The position numbers and the translations under genes are program-made. Of a stretch of 6,455 bases of DNA, positions 1 through 6,232 are shown piece by piece. Source of the stretch: W0P28-013 sp051878315 (lineage in GTDB: Bacteria > Bacteroidota > Bacteroidia > Bacteroidales > Paludibacteraceae). The stretch spans positions 1-6,455 of the forward strand of contig JBJEJW010000002.1 of assembly GCA_051878315.1 (NCBI GenBank), given 5' to 3'. The notes beneath the pieces were generated by a model. The model had not been told where the DNA came from, ran no database searches, and saw only the letters and a list, made by a program, of their open reading frames with translations. Each line of letters opens with the position of its first letter. Positions within the stretch are counted from its first letter, which is position 1.

Positions 1-1645
1 AAATGTTGCCATTGACCGACCCGATGAAACTCTTCAACGACATGACTGTCTGTTCGCGCAATGGGTCGATAGGCGGATTGGTAACTTGCGCAAATTGCTG
101 GCGAAAATAGTCGAAAAAACGATGCGGCTTATCCGAAAAAATGGGCAGTGGCGTGTCGTTACCCATCGAATAGGTAGGTTCTACCTGATTGCGAGTCATA
201 GGTTTCAGCACATTTTCGATATCCTCGACACTATATCCAAACACATGCAGTAAGCGATCGTAATGGTCGATGGAGTGACTTATTTTTCGGCCGCTTTTGA
301 TATCGCCCAGCACTACACGGTTGCGTTTGAGCCATTCGCGATAAGGGTGTTCGGTAGCAAGCGCGTGTTTTATATCTTCGTCTTCGAGAATTTTACCTTG
401 CTGCAAATCCACCATAATCATTTTTCCCGGGCGCAAACGTTGTTTTTGCGAGATGTTTTCGGGAGCAATATCAAGTACACCGGCCTCCGATGCCATAACG
501 AGTGTGCCTTGTTTGGTGATGACGTAATGGCAGGGACGCAAACCGTTACGATCGAGTATGCCGCCGGCATAGCGACCGTCCGAAAAGAGTATCGCCGCCG
601 GCCCGTCCCATTGTTCCATAAATATACTGTGATATTCGTAAAAATCTTTCAAATAAGCGGTGAGCGGATTGTGAGTGTCGCTACTTTCGGGTATCAACAT
701 CGATAGAGTATGAGCAATGGGAATGCCGCTACGCACAAAAAATTCTACAGCATTGTCCAACGATGCACTATCGCTCATGTTGGGTTGAATGATAGGCGAC
801 AACTCTTCGATGTTTTGCAAATTGGCCGACTGCAATCCTGATTCACGGGCTTCCATCCACAGGCGATTGCCTTTGATGGTGTTTATTTCGCCGTTGTGGG
901 CTATCATTCTGAATGGTTGCGCCAAACTCCATGTAGGGAAAGTGTTGGTCGAAAAACGCGAGTGCACCAAAGCCATAGCACTGGTGAAGTAAGGATTGCT
1001 CAAATCGGTGAAATACCGACGTAATTGCAGCGACGTGAGCATACCTTTGTATATCAGCGTGCGAGTCGACAGACCGGCTATATAGCAACTTTTTTTGTCG
1101 CCGATAGCCGACATACCGAGTTGCCTTTCTATTTTTTTCTCGACTTTGTATAGCCGATTTTGCAACGTGGTTTCGTATTGTTCGACTGCCGATTGTGCAT
1201 CATCGTCGCCCGAAATAAATAGTTGATCGATGCGCGGTTCGGTGCGAGCGGCATCATCGCCCAGAACGCTGCTGTCCACCGGCACATGACGTACATGCAT
1301 CAGGCGTAAACTTTCGTCAGCCAATGCGCGTCGAATGATGTCCATAAAGGCTGCCGCATCGGACTCATGGCGCGGCAAAAAGACAACACCCACGCCATAA
1401 CGCCCTTTTTCGGGGACAGGTATGCCGTTCAACAAAATAAATTCGTGAGGAATTTGAACCATAATACCGGCACCGTCGCCCGATTTTGAATCAGCGCCTT
1501 CGGCACCGCGGTGCGACATGTGTTCGAGCACGGTTAGGGCTTCGTCGACTACATCGTGCGATTTGACACCGTTTATGTGAACAATCAAACCAACGCCACA
1601 AGCATCGTGTTCGTTTGCGGCATCGTAAAGCAGACGATTTTTCAT
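1..1645 (-). CDS. gltB: Glutamate synthase large subunit, N-terminal third (runs off left edge)
   Basis: The large subunit of glutamate synthase (GOGAT) takes ammonia from glutamine and makes glutamate from 2-oxoglutarate in the cytoplasm; here 548 codons of a protein usually near 1500 residues are present. The frame opens MKNRLLYDAANEHDACGVG. By family knowledge the first 15 residues are a propeptide, removed to expose Cys16 as the class II glutamine amidotransferase nucleophile. Further family landmarks are MSHRGA (43-48) with a following GDGAGI, HSRFSTNTFPTW (228-239, with the glutamine-binding Arg230), HNGEINT (250-256), DRNGLRPCHY, and the start of the central domain with SMGNDTPL and TNPPIDPLRE near residue 519. 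The FMN/Fe-S synthase domain and any gltD lie outside. The ATG at 1645 is supported by an AAGGA (1659-1655) nine bases upstream. No frameshift is seen. Identification is firm; the NAD(P)H versus ferredoxin type cannot be decided from this part. Confidence 0.96.
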   Translation of the reverse strand, partial: MKNRLLYDAANEHDACGVGLIVHINGVKSHDVVDEALTVLEHMSHRGAEGADSKSGDGAGIMVQIPHEFILLNGIPVPEKGRYGVGVVFLPRHESDAAAFMDIIRRALADESLRLMHVRHVPVDSSVLGDDAARTEPRIDQLFISGDDDAQSAVEQYETTLQNRLYKVEKKIERQLGMSAIGDKKSCYIAGLSTRTLIYKGMLTSLQLRRYFTDLSNPYFTSAMALVHSRFSTNTFPTWSLAQPFRMIAHNGEINTIKGNRLWMEARESGLQSANLQNIEELSPIIQPNMSDSASLDNAVEFFVRSGIPIAHTLSMLIPESSDTHNPLTAYLKDFYEYHSIFMEQWDGPAAILFSDGRYAGGILDRNGLRPCHYVITKQGTLVMASEAGVLDIAPENISQKQRLRPGKMIMVDLQQGKILEDEDIKHALATEHPYREWLKRNRVVLGDIKSGRKISHSIDHYDRLLHVFGYSVEDIENVLKPMTRNQVEPTYSMGNDTPLPIFSDKPHRFFDYFRQQFAQVTNPPIDPLREQTVMSLKSFIGSVNGNI

Positions 1646-1677
1646 AACTGAGAATCCTTAAAGACCTTAAAACCGCG

Positions 1678-1707
1678 CAAAGGTAATTAAAAATCGAATA
1701 TAACAGA
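1678..1707 (-). promoter_or_regulatory. Probable gltB promoter, Bacteroidota type
   Basis: On the minus strand TACCTTTG (1685-1678) fits the TAnnTTTG -7 element. The -33 position carries only TCTG (1707-1704) 18 nt upstream, a weak match to TTTG. Transcription would begin near 1671, leaving a leader of about 26 nt that holds the AAGGA ribosome site. The separate promoter and the terminator between the genes suggest gltB is not simply co-transcribed with yidC. Confidence 0.5.
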
Positions 1708-1716
1708 TTGTGTCCG

Positions 1717-1739
1717 ACGATTTTTAACAAAAAAATCGT
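1717..1739. repeat. 9-bp perfect inverted repeat upstream of gltB promoter
   Basis: ACGATTTTT (1717-1725) and AAAAATCGT (1731-1739) are exact inverted copies around AACAA. It lies about 10 bp upstream of the putative gltB -33 element and about 22 bp beyond the yidC terminator hairpin on the downstream side. It could be an operator for gltB or a second AT-rich terminator stem for yidC; the sequence does not decide. Confidence 0.4.
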
Positions 1740-1761
1740 GATGTCGATATTACTGAAACGA

Positions 1762-1786
1762 AAAAAGTCGCGTTGCGCGACTTTTT
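1762..1786 (-). terminator. Intrinsic terminator of yidC (possibly bidirectional)
   Basis: AAAAAGTCGCG (1762-1772) and CGCGACTTTTT (1776-1786) form a perfect 11-bp stem with a 3-nt loop, 22 bases after the yidC stop codon. Read on the minus strand the GC-rich core is followed by six T. The plus strand also reads into five T, so the hairpin may stop transcription from either side. Confidence 0.88.
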
Positions 1787-1808
1787 CGATAGTGTTTTTT
1801 TTGAGAAA

Positions 1809-3677
1809 TTATTTGCGTTTCTGTTGTTGTTGCATAGCGCGCATTTGTTCTCGTTGTGCCGCTTCGAGACGTGCCATGAAGCCCGATTTTTTGACAGGTT
1901 TGGTTTTGCGGGCTTCCAATTTGGCCAACAATTTTTTCTCATCGACAAACAAACGGAACAAGTAGGTTTGCAGTATGGTGAACAACAGCGAAATGAAGTA
2001 ATAATAACTCAATCCCGACGCATAATCGTTGAATATGAACATAAACATCAACGGCATCAGATACATCATCCATTTCATCACTTTCATTTGGTCGGCGGCG
2101 CCGGCTTGCGAGGCCATGTTTATTTTGGTGTAGATGATGTTGGTAATGGTCAGTAACAGGCAGAACAAACTGATGTGATTACCGAAATAAGGCGTAATGA
2201 TTGGGATGTAGGTGTCCCAACTGATAATGGCGTCGTAACTTGACAGGTCTTGTGCCCATAAGAAACTTTTTTGGCGCAACTCAATGGCCGTCGGGAAGAA
2301 TGCAAACATGGCAAACAATATCGGCATTTGCAGCAACATGGGCAAACAACCGCTCATCGGGCTTACGCCCACTTTATTGTACAATGCCATAGTGGCTTGC
2401 TGACGTTCCATCGCTTTCTCGGGCGGATATTTGGCGTTGATTTCATCTATTTGCGGTTTCAGCACGCGCATTTTGGCCGACGACATATACGATTTGTAGG
2501 TAAACGGCAGAATAATCAACTTCACAACAATAGTCATCAGCAGAATGATGATACCGAAATTGTTGATATAGCGGCTCAAAAAGTCGAACAGCGGTATCAC
2601 GAACCACTCGCTCACCCAGCGAAAAATAGCCCAACCGAGCGGAATGATTTTTTCGAGTCGCAGTTTGTCGTCGTTGCTTTCGGCATTGTCGTCGTAACTG
2701 CGTAGTACTTTGTATTGGTTAGGGCCTAAATAGATGCGAAACCGGCTGGCTTCGGCGCCTTGCGGGTCGAATGCAACCGAAGTGGTTGTTTCGTAATGTT
2801 TCAGATAGCCGGGACGTTTATCGATGACGGTACTTTGCAACTCCGGCGACTGAAACGCATTTTCGGCGATGAAAATGGTACTGAAAAATTGGTCTTTGTA
2901 GGCTATCCAACGCACTTTGCCCGACGTTTTTTCGTGGTCGTTTTTCGATTCGCTCATCTGCTCCATATCGTCGTTGTTGTAGCGATAATTAAGCGTAGCA
3001 TAGCGACTTTCGAATTTTCGGCTTTTTTCTTGTTGGCGAATGTCTTGTTTCCAACTCATTTCCAACGAGGTATTTCGCAAGTTGAGCAACTGCGCCATAT
3101 TGTGTGCTCTGATATCGAATTGCACCATATAGTCGTCGGGAGTCAGCCGATAGGTAAAGTCGAGATAACTGCTGTCGGTAACGGCCAAACGCATCACGAC
3201 GGTTTGCGAATCGACAACATGCGGCTCGAAATACATATCCTGCGTGTTGATGACGCGATGTTGACTGGTCAACAGCGCAAAGTTGAGGGCGCTTTCGTCG
3301 CCTTCGAACAATATGAGTGGCAACGAGTCGCTGGTCTGATACTCTTTCAGTTGTGCCGACCAAATGCAGCCGCCTTTGTTGCTCAATTTGAGGCGCAATA
3401 CGCTATTTTCGAGTGTGGTCAGTTGCTCGGTGCCGGTGGCAACGGTTGCAAAATCGCCGTAAGTGGCTGCATAATCTACGGGGTTGGCTTGTGCCGCTTG
3501 GTATTGCACTTCAGCCTCGAGCATGGCCGACAGACGCTCAACCTCTTGCTCGGCTGCAATCGAATCGCGCCGATGTTGTGCTGCGGCACGTTCTTCGGCA
3601 CTTGGTTGTGTAAACCAATTAAAACCGATGAGAATCAGAAAGATAAGTACGAACCCAATGACTGTGTTTTTATCCAT
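1809..3677 (-). CDS. yidC: Membrane protein insertase YidC (Oxa1 family)
   Basis: YidC inserts and folds inner-membrane proteins, alone or with SecYEG. The 622-residue protein has the diderm layout: an N-terminal membrane anchor (about 6-22, after MDKNT), a large periplasmic P1 domain (about 60-340), then the conserved insertase core. In the core an amphipathic stretch with GW at 348-349 leads to a membrane segment (about 373-391), a cytoplasmic helical hairpin (about 396-430), the family signature GCLPMLLQMP (443-452) and further membrane segments near 450-462, 500-516, 535-549 and 556-576. The tail (578-622) is rich in Lys, Arg and Gln and probably contacts ribosomes. The groove Arg of well-studied YidC proteins is a Lys here (Lys386, in TIVVKLIILPF). 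The length exceeds E. coli YidC (548) but is normal for Bacteroidota. The start is the only sensible ATG before the anchor. In Bacteroidota yidC often follows pyrG; here an oppositely oriented integrase lies upstream instead. Confidence 0.97.
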   Translation of the reverse strand: MDKNTVIGFVLIFLILIGFNWFTQPSAEERAAAQHRRDSIAAEQEVERLSAMLEAEVQYQAAQANPVDYAATYGDFATVATGTEQLTTLENSVLRLKLSNKGGCIWSAQLKEYQTSDSLPLILFEGDESALNFALLTSQHRVINTQDMYFEPHVVDSQTVVMRLAVTDSSYLDFTYRLTPDDYMVQFDIRAHNMAQLLNLRNTSLEMSWKQDIRQQEKSRKFESRYATLNYRYNNDDMEQMSESKNDHEKTSGKVRWIAYKDQFFSTIFIAENAFQSPELQSTVIDKRPGYLKHYETTTSVAFDPQGAEASRFRIYLGPNQYKVLRSYDDNAESNDDKLRLEKIIPLGWAIFRWVSEWFVIPLFDFLSRYINNFGIIILLMTIVVKLIILPFTYKSYMSSAKMRVLKPQIDEINAKYPPEKAMERQQATMALYNKVGVSPMSGCLPMLLQMPILFAMFAFFPTAIELRQKSFLWAQDLSSYDAIISWDTYIPIITPYFGNHISLFCLLLTITNIIYTKINMASQAGAADQMKVMKWMMYLMPLMFMFIFNDYASGLSYYYFISLLFTILQTYLFRLFVDEKKLLAKLEARKTKPVKKSGFMARLEAAQREQMRAMQQQQKRK

Positions 3678-3730
3678 AAAGCATGTGTTTTTTCAGACCC
3701 TACAAAAGGGATGATACAAAAATAGGACTG

Positions 3731-3761
3731 CAAAGTTACAACTTTCGGCGGAATTGACAAA
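3731..3761 (-). promoter_or_regulatory. yidC promoter, Bacteroidota type
   Basis: On the minus strand TTTG (3761-3758), 19 nt, then TAACTTTG (3738-3731) matches the TTTG/TAnnTTTG consensus at both elements and in spacing. The start would be near 3724, leaving a leader of about 46 nt before the yidC ATG at 3677. It stands back to back with the rightward promoter at 3770, with only 7 nt between the two -33 elements. Confidence 0.72.
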
Positions 3762-3769
3762 ATCGACAG

Positions 3770-3799
3770 TTGTATTGTTGAAGTTTTTTTGTATCTTTG
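3770..3799 (+). promoter_or_regulatory. Rightward promoter divergent from yidC
   Basis: TTG (3770-3772), 19 nt, then TATCTTTG (3792-3799) fits the Bacteroidota pattern, with a full -7 element and a three-of-four -33 element. The predicted start is near 3806. No open reading frame follows before the integrase ATG 240 nt away, and a hairpin with T tract stands at 3857-3895. Either this promoter makes a short RNA, or it belonged to a host gene now separated from it by the inserted element. Confidence 0.55.
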
Positions 3800-3805
3800 T
3801 GCCGA

Positions 3806-3895
3806 AAAGTTTTCGCGACCAAAGAAACAAAAAACAAAAACAACGAAATAAATAATATATTGCTGTAAATCACTGATTTATGGCAATATTTTTTT
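3806..3895 (+). ncRNA. Candidate short untranslated transcript, about 90 nt
   Basis: This interval is bounded only by prediction: a TAnnTTTG promoter on the left and a 15-bp hairpin plus seven T on the right. It holds no credible reading frame. The first 50 nt are A-rich and unstructured by eye, with a small AAGTTTTCGCGACC segment, and the last 40 form the hairpin. No known RNA family is recognised. It could equally be the attenuated leader of a displaced gene. Confidence 0.25.
3857..3895 (+). terminator. Long hairpin plus T tract (terminator-like), between yidC and integrase
   Basis: The left arm 3857-3871 and right arm 3875-3889 pair along 15 positions around a 3-nt loop (ACT). Seven pairs sit at the base (ATATTGC with GCAATAT), two would be G-U wobbles in RNA, and six more pairs close the loop. 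Seven T follow (3889-3895). The two wobbles pair only in the plus-strand RNA (A/C mismatches in the minus-strand RNA), and only the plus strand has the T tract, which favours a rightward terminator. As DNA it is a 33-bp near-palindrome, so a protein-binding or recombination site is an alternative. Confidence 0.55.
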
Positions 3896-3915
3896 GTGTT
3901 GTTTTTTGATATTTA

Positions 3916-3947
3916 TTTGTATATATAGTTTTTTTGTTGTACATTTG
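3916..3947 (+). promoter_or_regulatory. Integrase promoter, Bacteroidota type
   Basis: TTTG (3916-3919), 20 nt, then TACATTTG (3940-3947) matches both consensus elements. The expected start, about 7 nt downstream near 3954, coincides with the first base of the ATTTGTACC inverted repeat. The leader to the integrase ATG is about 93 nt. The same -7 octamer recurs at 6350-6357. Confidence 0.65.
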
Positions 3948-3953
3948 GGCACT

Positions 3954-3984
3954 ATTTGTACCCCATTTAATTCGGGGTACAAAT
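3954..3984. repeat. 11-bp perfect inverted repeat at the predicted integrase transcript start
   Basis: ATTTGTACCCC (3954-3964) and GGGGTACAAAT (3974-3984) are exact inverted copies around a 9-nt centre (ATTTAATTC). As RNA this is a stable stem at the very 5' end of the integrase transcript. As DNA it could be an operator just downstream of the promoter, or a recombinase core site, since arms of this size around a short centre are typical of tyrosine recombinases. The 9-bp core ATTTGTACC recurs in the integrase gene at 4081-4119. Confidence 0.8.
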
Positions 3985-4017
3985 GTTTTGAAAATTTACG
4001 CAATAGAAAATAACAAA

Positions 4018-4035
4018 TTGATAATCAAATAAATA
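4018..4035. repeat. Copy 1 of dispersed TTGATAATCA motif, just before integrase ATG
   Basis: TTGATAATCAAATAAATA lies 12 nt before the integrase start codon, at the expected ribosome-binding zone. It matches the copy at 6290-6307 at 17 of 18 positions, and the 5291-5310 copy more loosely. Its first 11 bases are a perfect palindrome (TTGAT-A-ATCAA), as for a dimeric DNA-binding protein. Confidence 0.55.
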
Positions 4036-4046
4036 AATTTAGTTTT

Positions 4047-5249
4047 ATGAAAAAATCGAACACAACAAAAGTGTCTTTACGGTACAAATGGGGCTCAAAA
4101 TTAAGCCAAAATTTGTACCTCGATTATTATCCGCCGATAATAGATGACAAGGGTAAGGAAACACGGCGGGAGTTTTTAATGCTTAAAATAACACCATTAT
4201 TAAAACCCGATGGTACTCCGAAAGTAAAAAAAATGGGTATATTCCCAATTAAAGATGCAGCGGGGAAAAATACAAACGGCTTTTACACATACTCCGCCGA
4301 AGACGATGTAAAAATTGAAGTTGCGCAAACGTTGGCCGCAAAACGCCAAAAAGATGCGTTTTTGGACAGTGTAATGACGGACGATGAACGCAAAAACCAA
4401 GAACTGAATAGGCGACAGAAAAGCCAAGTACTTGATTTTATCAATGATTTAATGTACAGCAAAAATACAAAACGCCGAGTGGCTTATAAAAGTGTTAAGG
4501 ACTATTTGAACGAATTTGCAACATATAAACACATTGAAGTATTGCAATTTGCTAATTTAACGCCAAAGTTTTGTGATGAATTTGTGGATTATCTCAAAAC
4601 AACGAAACTTGCGCAAAATACTATTTCGTTATATTGTTCGGTATTTCGTGCAATATTGAAACACGCATACGAAAATAATTTTTTGAAAAACGATATAAAG
4701 GTTAAGCAGGTCGCAATGGACAAGGTTAGCAAACGCGAGCATTTGACTATTAACGAACTGCACCTACTTGAACAAACCCCATGCGGTAATGAAGTTGTAA
4801 AAAATATGTGTTTATTTTCAGCATATACAGGATTACGCCGCAGCGATGTACTTAAATTAACATGGAACAATTTTGTCGAGCGTGATGGCATACTCTTGGT
4901 ACGAATACGAATACAGAAAACACAACACGAACTAAATTTGCCAATATCACAAAAAGCACAACAATTTTTACCGGCAACAAAAACAGATACAAATGAGCCA
5001 ATATTTAACCCTATGTGCAATGATATTTGTATAAATTATCACTTAAAAATGTGGGTCGCAACAGCAGGCATACGCCGCAAAATTACATTTCATTGCTTTC
5101 GACACACATTTGCAATGATACAATTAGAATATGGCACAAGTTTGGAAGTGATACAAAAAATGTTGGGACACACTAATATTGCGACAACACAGATTTATGC
5201 AAAAGTGAGTGAAAAAATGATGCTCGATGCCGTTGAACGTATAAAATAA
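4047..5249 (+). CDS. Tyrosine recombinase/integrase
   Basis: This 400-residue site-specific recombinase would integrate and excise the element by cutting DNA strands with a tyrosine. Three parts are visible: an N-terminal arm-binding region (about 5-105, with the Bacteroidota-like pattern LYLDYYPPI...RREFL), an alpha-helical core-binding domain (about 125-225, with NTISLYCSVFRAILKHA), and the catalytic domain (about 230-398). All expected catalytic residues are present: Arg264 in TGLRRSD, Lys291 in the beta hairpin (RIRIQKT), His349 and Arg352 in HCFRH, His375 in MLGHTNIATT, and nucleophile Tyr384 in IYAKV. It should therefore be active. Between REFL and the helix near residue 92 lies an extended insertion (about 50-85) that may alter arm-site contacts. 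The ATG at 4047 follows an AT-rich leader with no clear Shine-Dalgarno, usual in this phylum. Codon use is more AT-rich than yidC, in keeping with transfer. The exact integrase family and target site are not known. Confidence 0.95.
   Translation: MKKSNTTKVSLRYKWGSKLSQNLYLDYYPPIIDDKGKETRREFLMLKITPLLKPDGTPKVKKMGIFPIKDAAGKNTNGFYTYSAEDDVKIEVAQTLAAKRQKDAFLDSVMTDDERKNQELNRRQKSQVLDFINDLMYSKNTKRRVAYKSVKDYLNEFATYKHIEVLQFANLTPKFCDEFVDYLKTTKLAQNTISLYCSVFRAILKHAYENNFLKNDIKVKQVAMDKVSKREHLTINELHLLEQTPCGNEVVKNMCLFSAYTGLRRSDVLKLTWNNFVERDGILLVRIRIQKTQHELNLPISQKAQQFLPATKTDTNEPIFNPMCNDICINYHLKMWVATAGIRRKITFHCFRHTFAMIQLEYGTSLEVIQKMLGHTNIATTQIYAKVSEKMMLDAVERIK
4081..4119. repeat. Nested inverted repeat inside the integrase 5' coding region
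   Basis: GGTACAAAT (4081-4089) and ATTTGTACC (4111-4119) are exact inverted copies, and inside them GGCT (4092-4095) pairs with AGCC (4104-4107) about nearly the same centre. The outer arms are the same 9-mer as the repeat at 3954-3984. They fall in codons 12-15 and 22-25 of the integrase, so coding needs alone do not obviously explain them. Confidence 0.7.
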
Positions 5250-5262
5250 ACTATTTATGTAA

Positions 5263-5329
5263 TGTAAGTGTAAGTATTTTTAATAAAATACTGATTATCA
5301 AATAATTAAATCGTAAAAATGCACTTACA
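5263..5329. repeat. Nested inverted repeats between integrase and next gene
   Basis: AGTATTTT (5273-5280) and AAAATACT (5285-5292) form a perfect 8-bp stem with a TAAT loop, 24 nt after the integrase stop. Around it TGTAAGTG (5263-5270) and CACTTACA (5322-5329) are exact inverted copies. No T tract follows the inner stem, so termination is doubtful; an mRNA structure between two co-transcribed genes or a protein site is as likely. Confidence 0.4.
5291..5310. repeat. Copy 2 of dispersed TGATWATCA motif
   Basis: CTGATTATCAAATAATTAAA agrees with 17 of 20 positions of the copy beginning at 4018 and keeps the palindromic TGAT-T-ATCA core. It lies 55-74 nt before the start of the following gene and overlaps the right arm of the inner hairpin by two bases. 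The surroundings are AT-rich, which raises the chance of a casual match. Confidence 0.4.
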
Positions 5330-5364
5330 AACAATTACAAAACAAACACTTAAATTTGAACAAT

Positions 5365-6225
5365 ATGAATTATTTAGTAAAACCCTCATGTATAGATAAT
5401 GTGACAGCAACAAACTTTGTTGAAAAACTTGATACATTGTACAAAAGCGGAAAAATTAGAATAAGTGCAAGTGAAATTTTTGATTTTGTCGGATTTTCCG
5501 AGCAATATGGACTAAATGCAACTAATTGGGGCAACTTTACGATTTGTTTGCAATTTATGCACCACAAAAATAGCAGTTGGAAATATAACGCAGGTCGTGG
5601 GGTTGTCTTAAAATATGCCACCCCCGATGAATTTGCAAAAAACATTAACATTGTAACTGACGATTTTACCGATTTTGGCATTATACGCGAATACATGGAA
5701 CAACGTATAAAACCAAGCGAACGGCGCAAATTTTTAGATAGGTGTTTGGCCGAACTAAATTATTATGCAGCAACACACAATAACCACAACAAACAACATA
5801 TAGAACTACAAAAACAGATTATTGAAAGCCTAAAACAAATAGTTTGTTACACGCTACCGACCACCGCCACACAAGCACAGTTGCCCAATGCAAAAGAGCA
5901 AACGCCGCAAATCACACTTACAGATGGAAATAAGTACGCTATAAAGGAAATTGTACAAAAGTTTAATAATGACGATGCTTTTAAGGGTAGATTTGACGAA
6001 CAGCAAATAATAAATTGTGTTGAAAAGGCAGATTTTACGCCTGTATATAAAGTAGGCCAAAAAAAATGGGTTAGGGGCTTGATTTGCGCCATCAAAAGCG
6101 AGTTGCCCAATATTGATGCTAATATATTTACACAAATCGCAAACAAATTGGGGTATACAAATATATCGGAACTTCAAAAATCAGTCAAACAACCTTTTGG
6201 TTATCAAATTACAAAAAATCAATAA
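5365..6225 (+). CDS. Hypothetical protein of the integrated element, possible winged-helix N-terminus
   Basis: I do not recognise this 286-residue protein. It looks soluble: no signal peptide or membrane segment. The N-terminal part reads as helix (17-28), short strand (30-34, KIRIS), helix (35-43), a turn with Asn/Trp, helix (55-67), then a two-strand wing-like stretch (71-85). That order is compatible with a winged-helix DNA-binding fold; this is inference from pattern, not a family match. A charged helical region (102-160) is followed by a Thr/Gln/Pro-rich linker (163-188) and a second compact domain (190-275) containing VYKVGQKKWVRGLI. It lies 115 nt after the integrase in the same direction and has no convincing promoter of its own, so co-transcription is likely. 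A role in excision, element regulation or binding the downstream repeats is plausible but unproven. ATG 5365 is preferred to the in-frame TTG at 5356, which adds only three residues. Confidence 0.8.
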   Translation: MNYLVKPSCIDNVTATNFVEKLDTLYKSGKIRISASEIFDFVGFSEQYGLNATNWGNFTICLQFMHHKNSSWKYNAGRGVVLKYATPDEFAKNINIVTDDFTDFGIIREYMEQRIKPSERRKFLDRCLAELNYYAATHNNHNKQHIELQKQIIESLKQIVCYTLPTTATQAQLPNAKEQTPQITLTDGNKYAIKEIVQKFNNDDAFKGRFDEQQIINCVEKADFTPVYKVGQKKWVRGLICAIKSELPNIDANIFTQIANKLGYTNISELQKSVKQPFGYQITKNQ

Positions 6226-6232
6226 ATAAAAA

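Noticed and set aside
263..706. 147-codon plus-strand frame near the left edge
   Set aside because: It is antisense to gltB, whose minus-strand frame carries the family motifs throughout.
2760..3725. 321-codon plus-strand reading frame opposite yidC
   Set aside because: It lies fully antisense to a clear yidC and its translation has no family resemblance; it arises from the codon use of yidC.
3700..4046. tRNA gene as integration target
   Set aside because: No cloverleaf-forming sequence or T-loop consensus was found on either strand here.
5351..5358. TAAATTTG as a promoter -7 element for the unknown gene
   Set aside because: It matches TAnnTTTG but lies 6 nt before the ATG with no TTTG at the -33 position; a chance match in AT-rich DNA.
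5356..5364. TTG start for the unknown gene
   Set aside because: It adds only three residues (MNN) before an ATG in the same frame, and nothing in the upstream sequence favours it.
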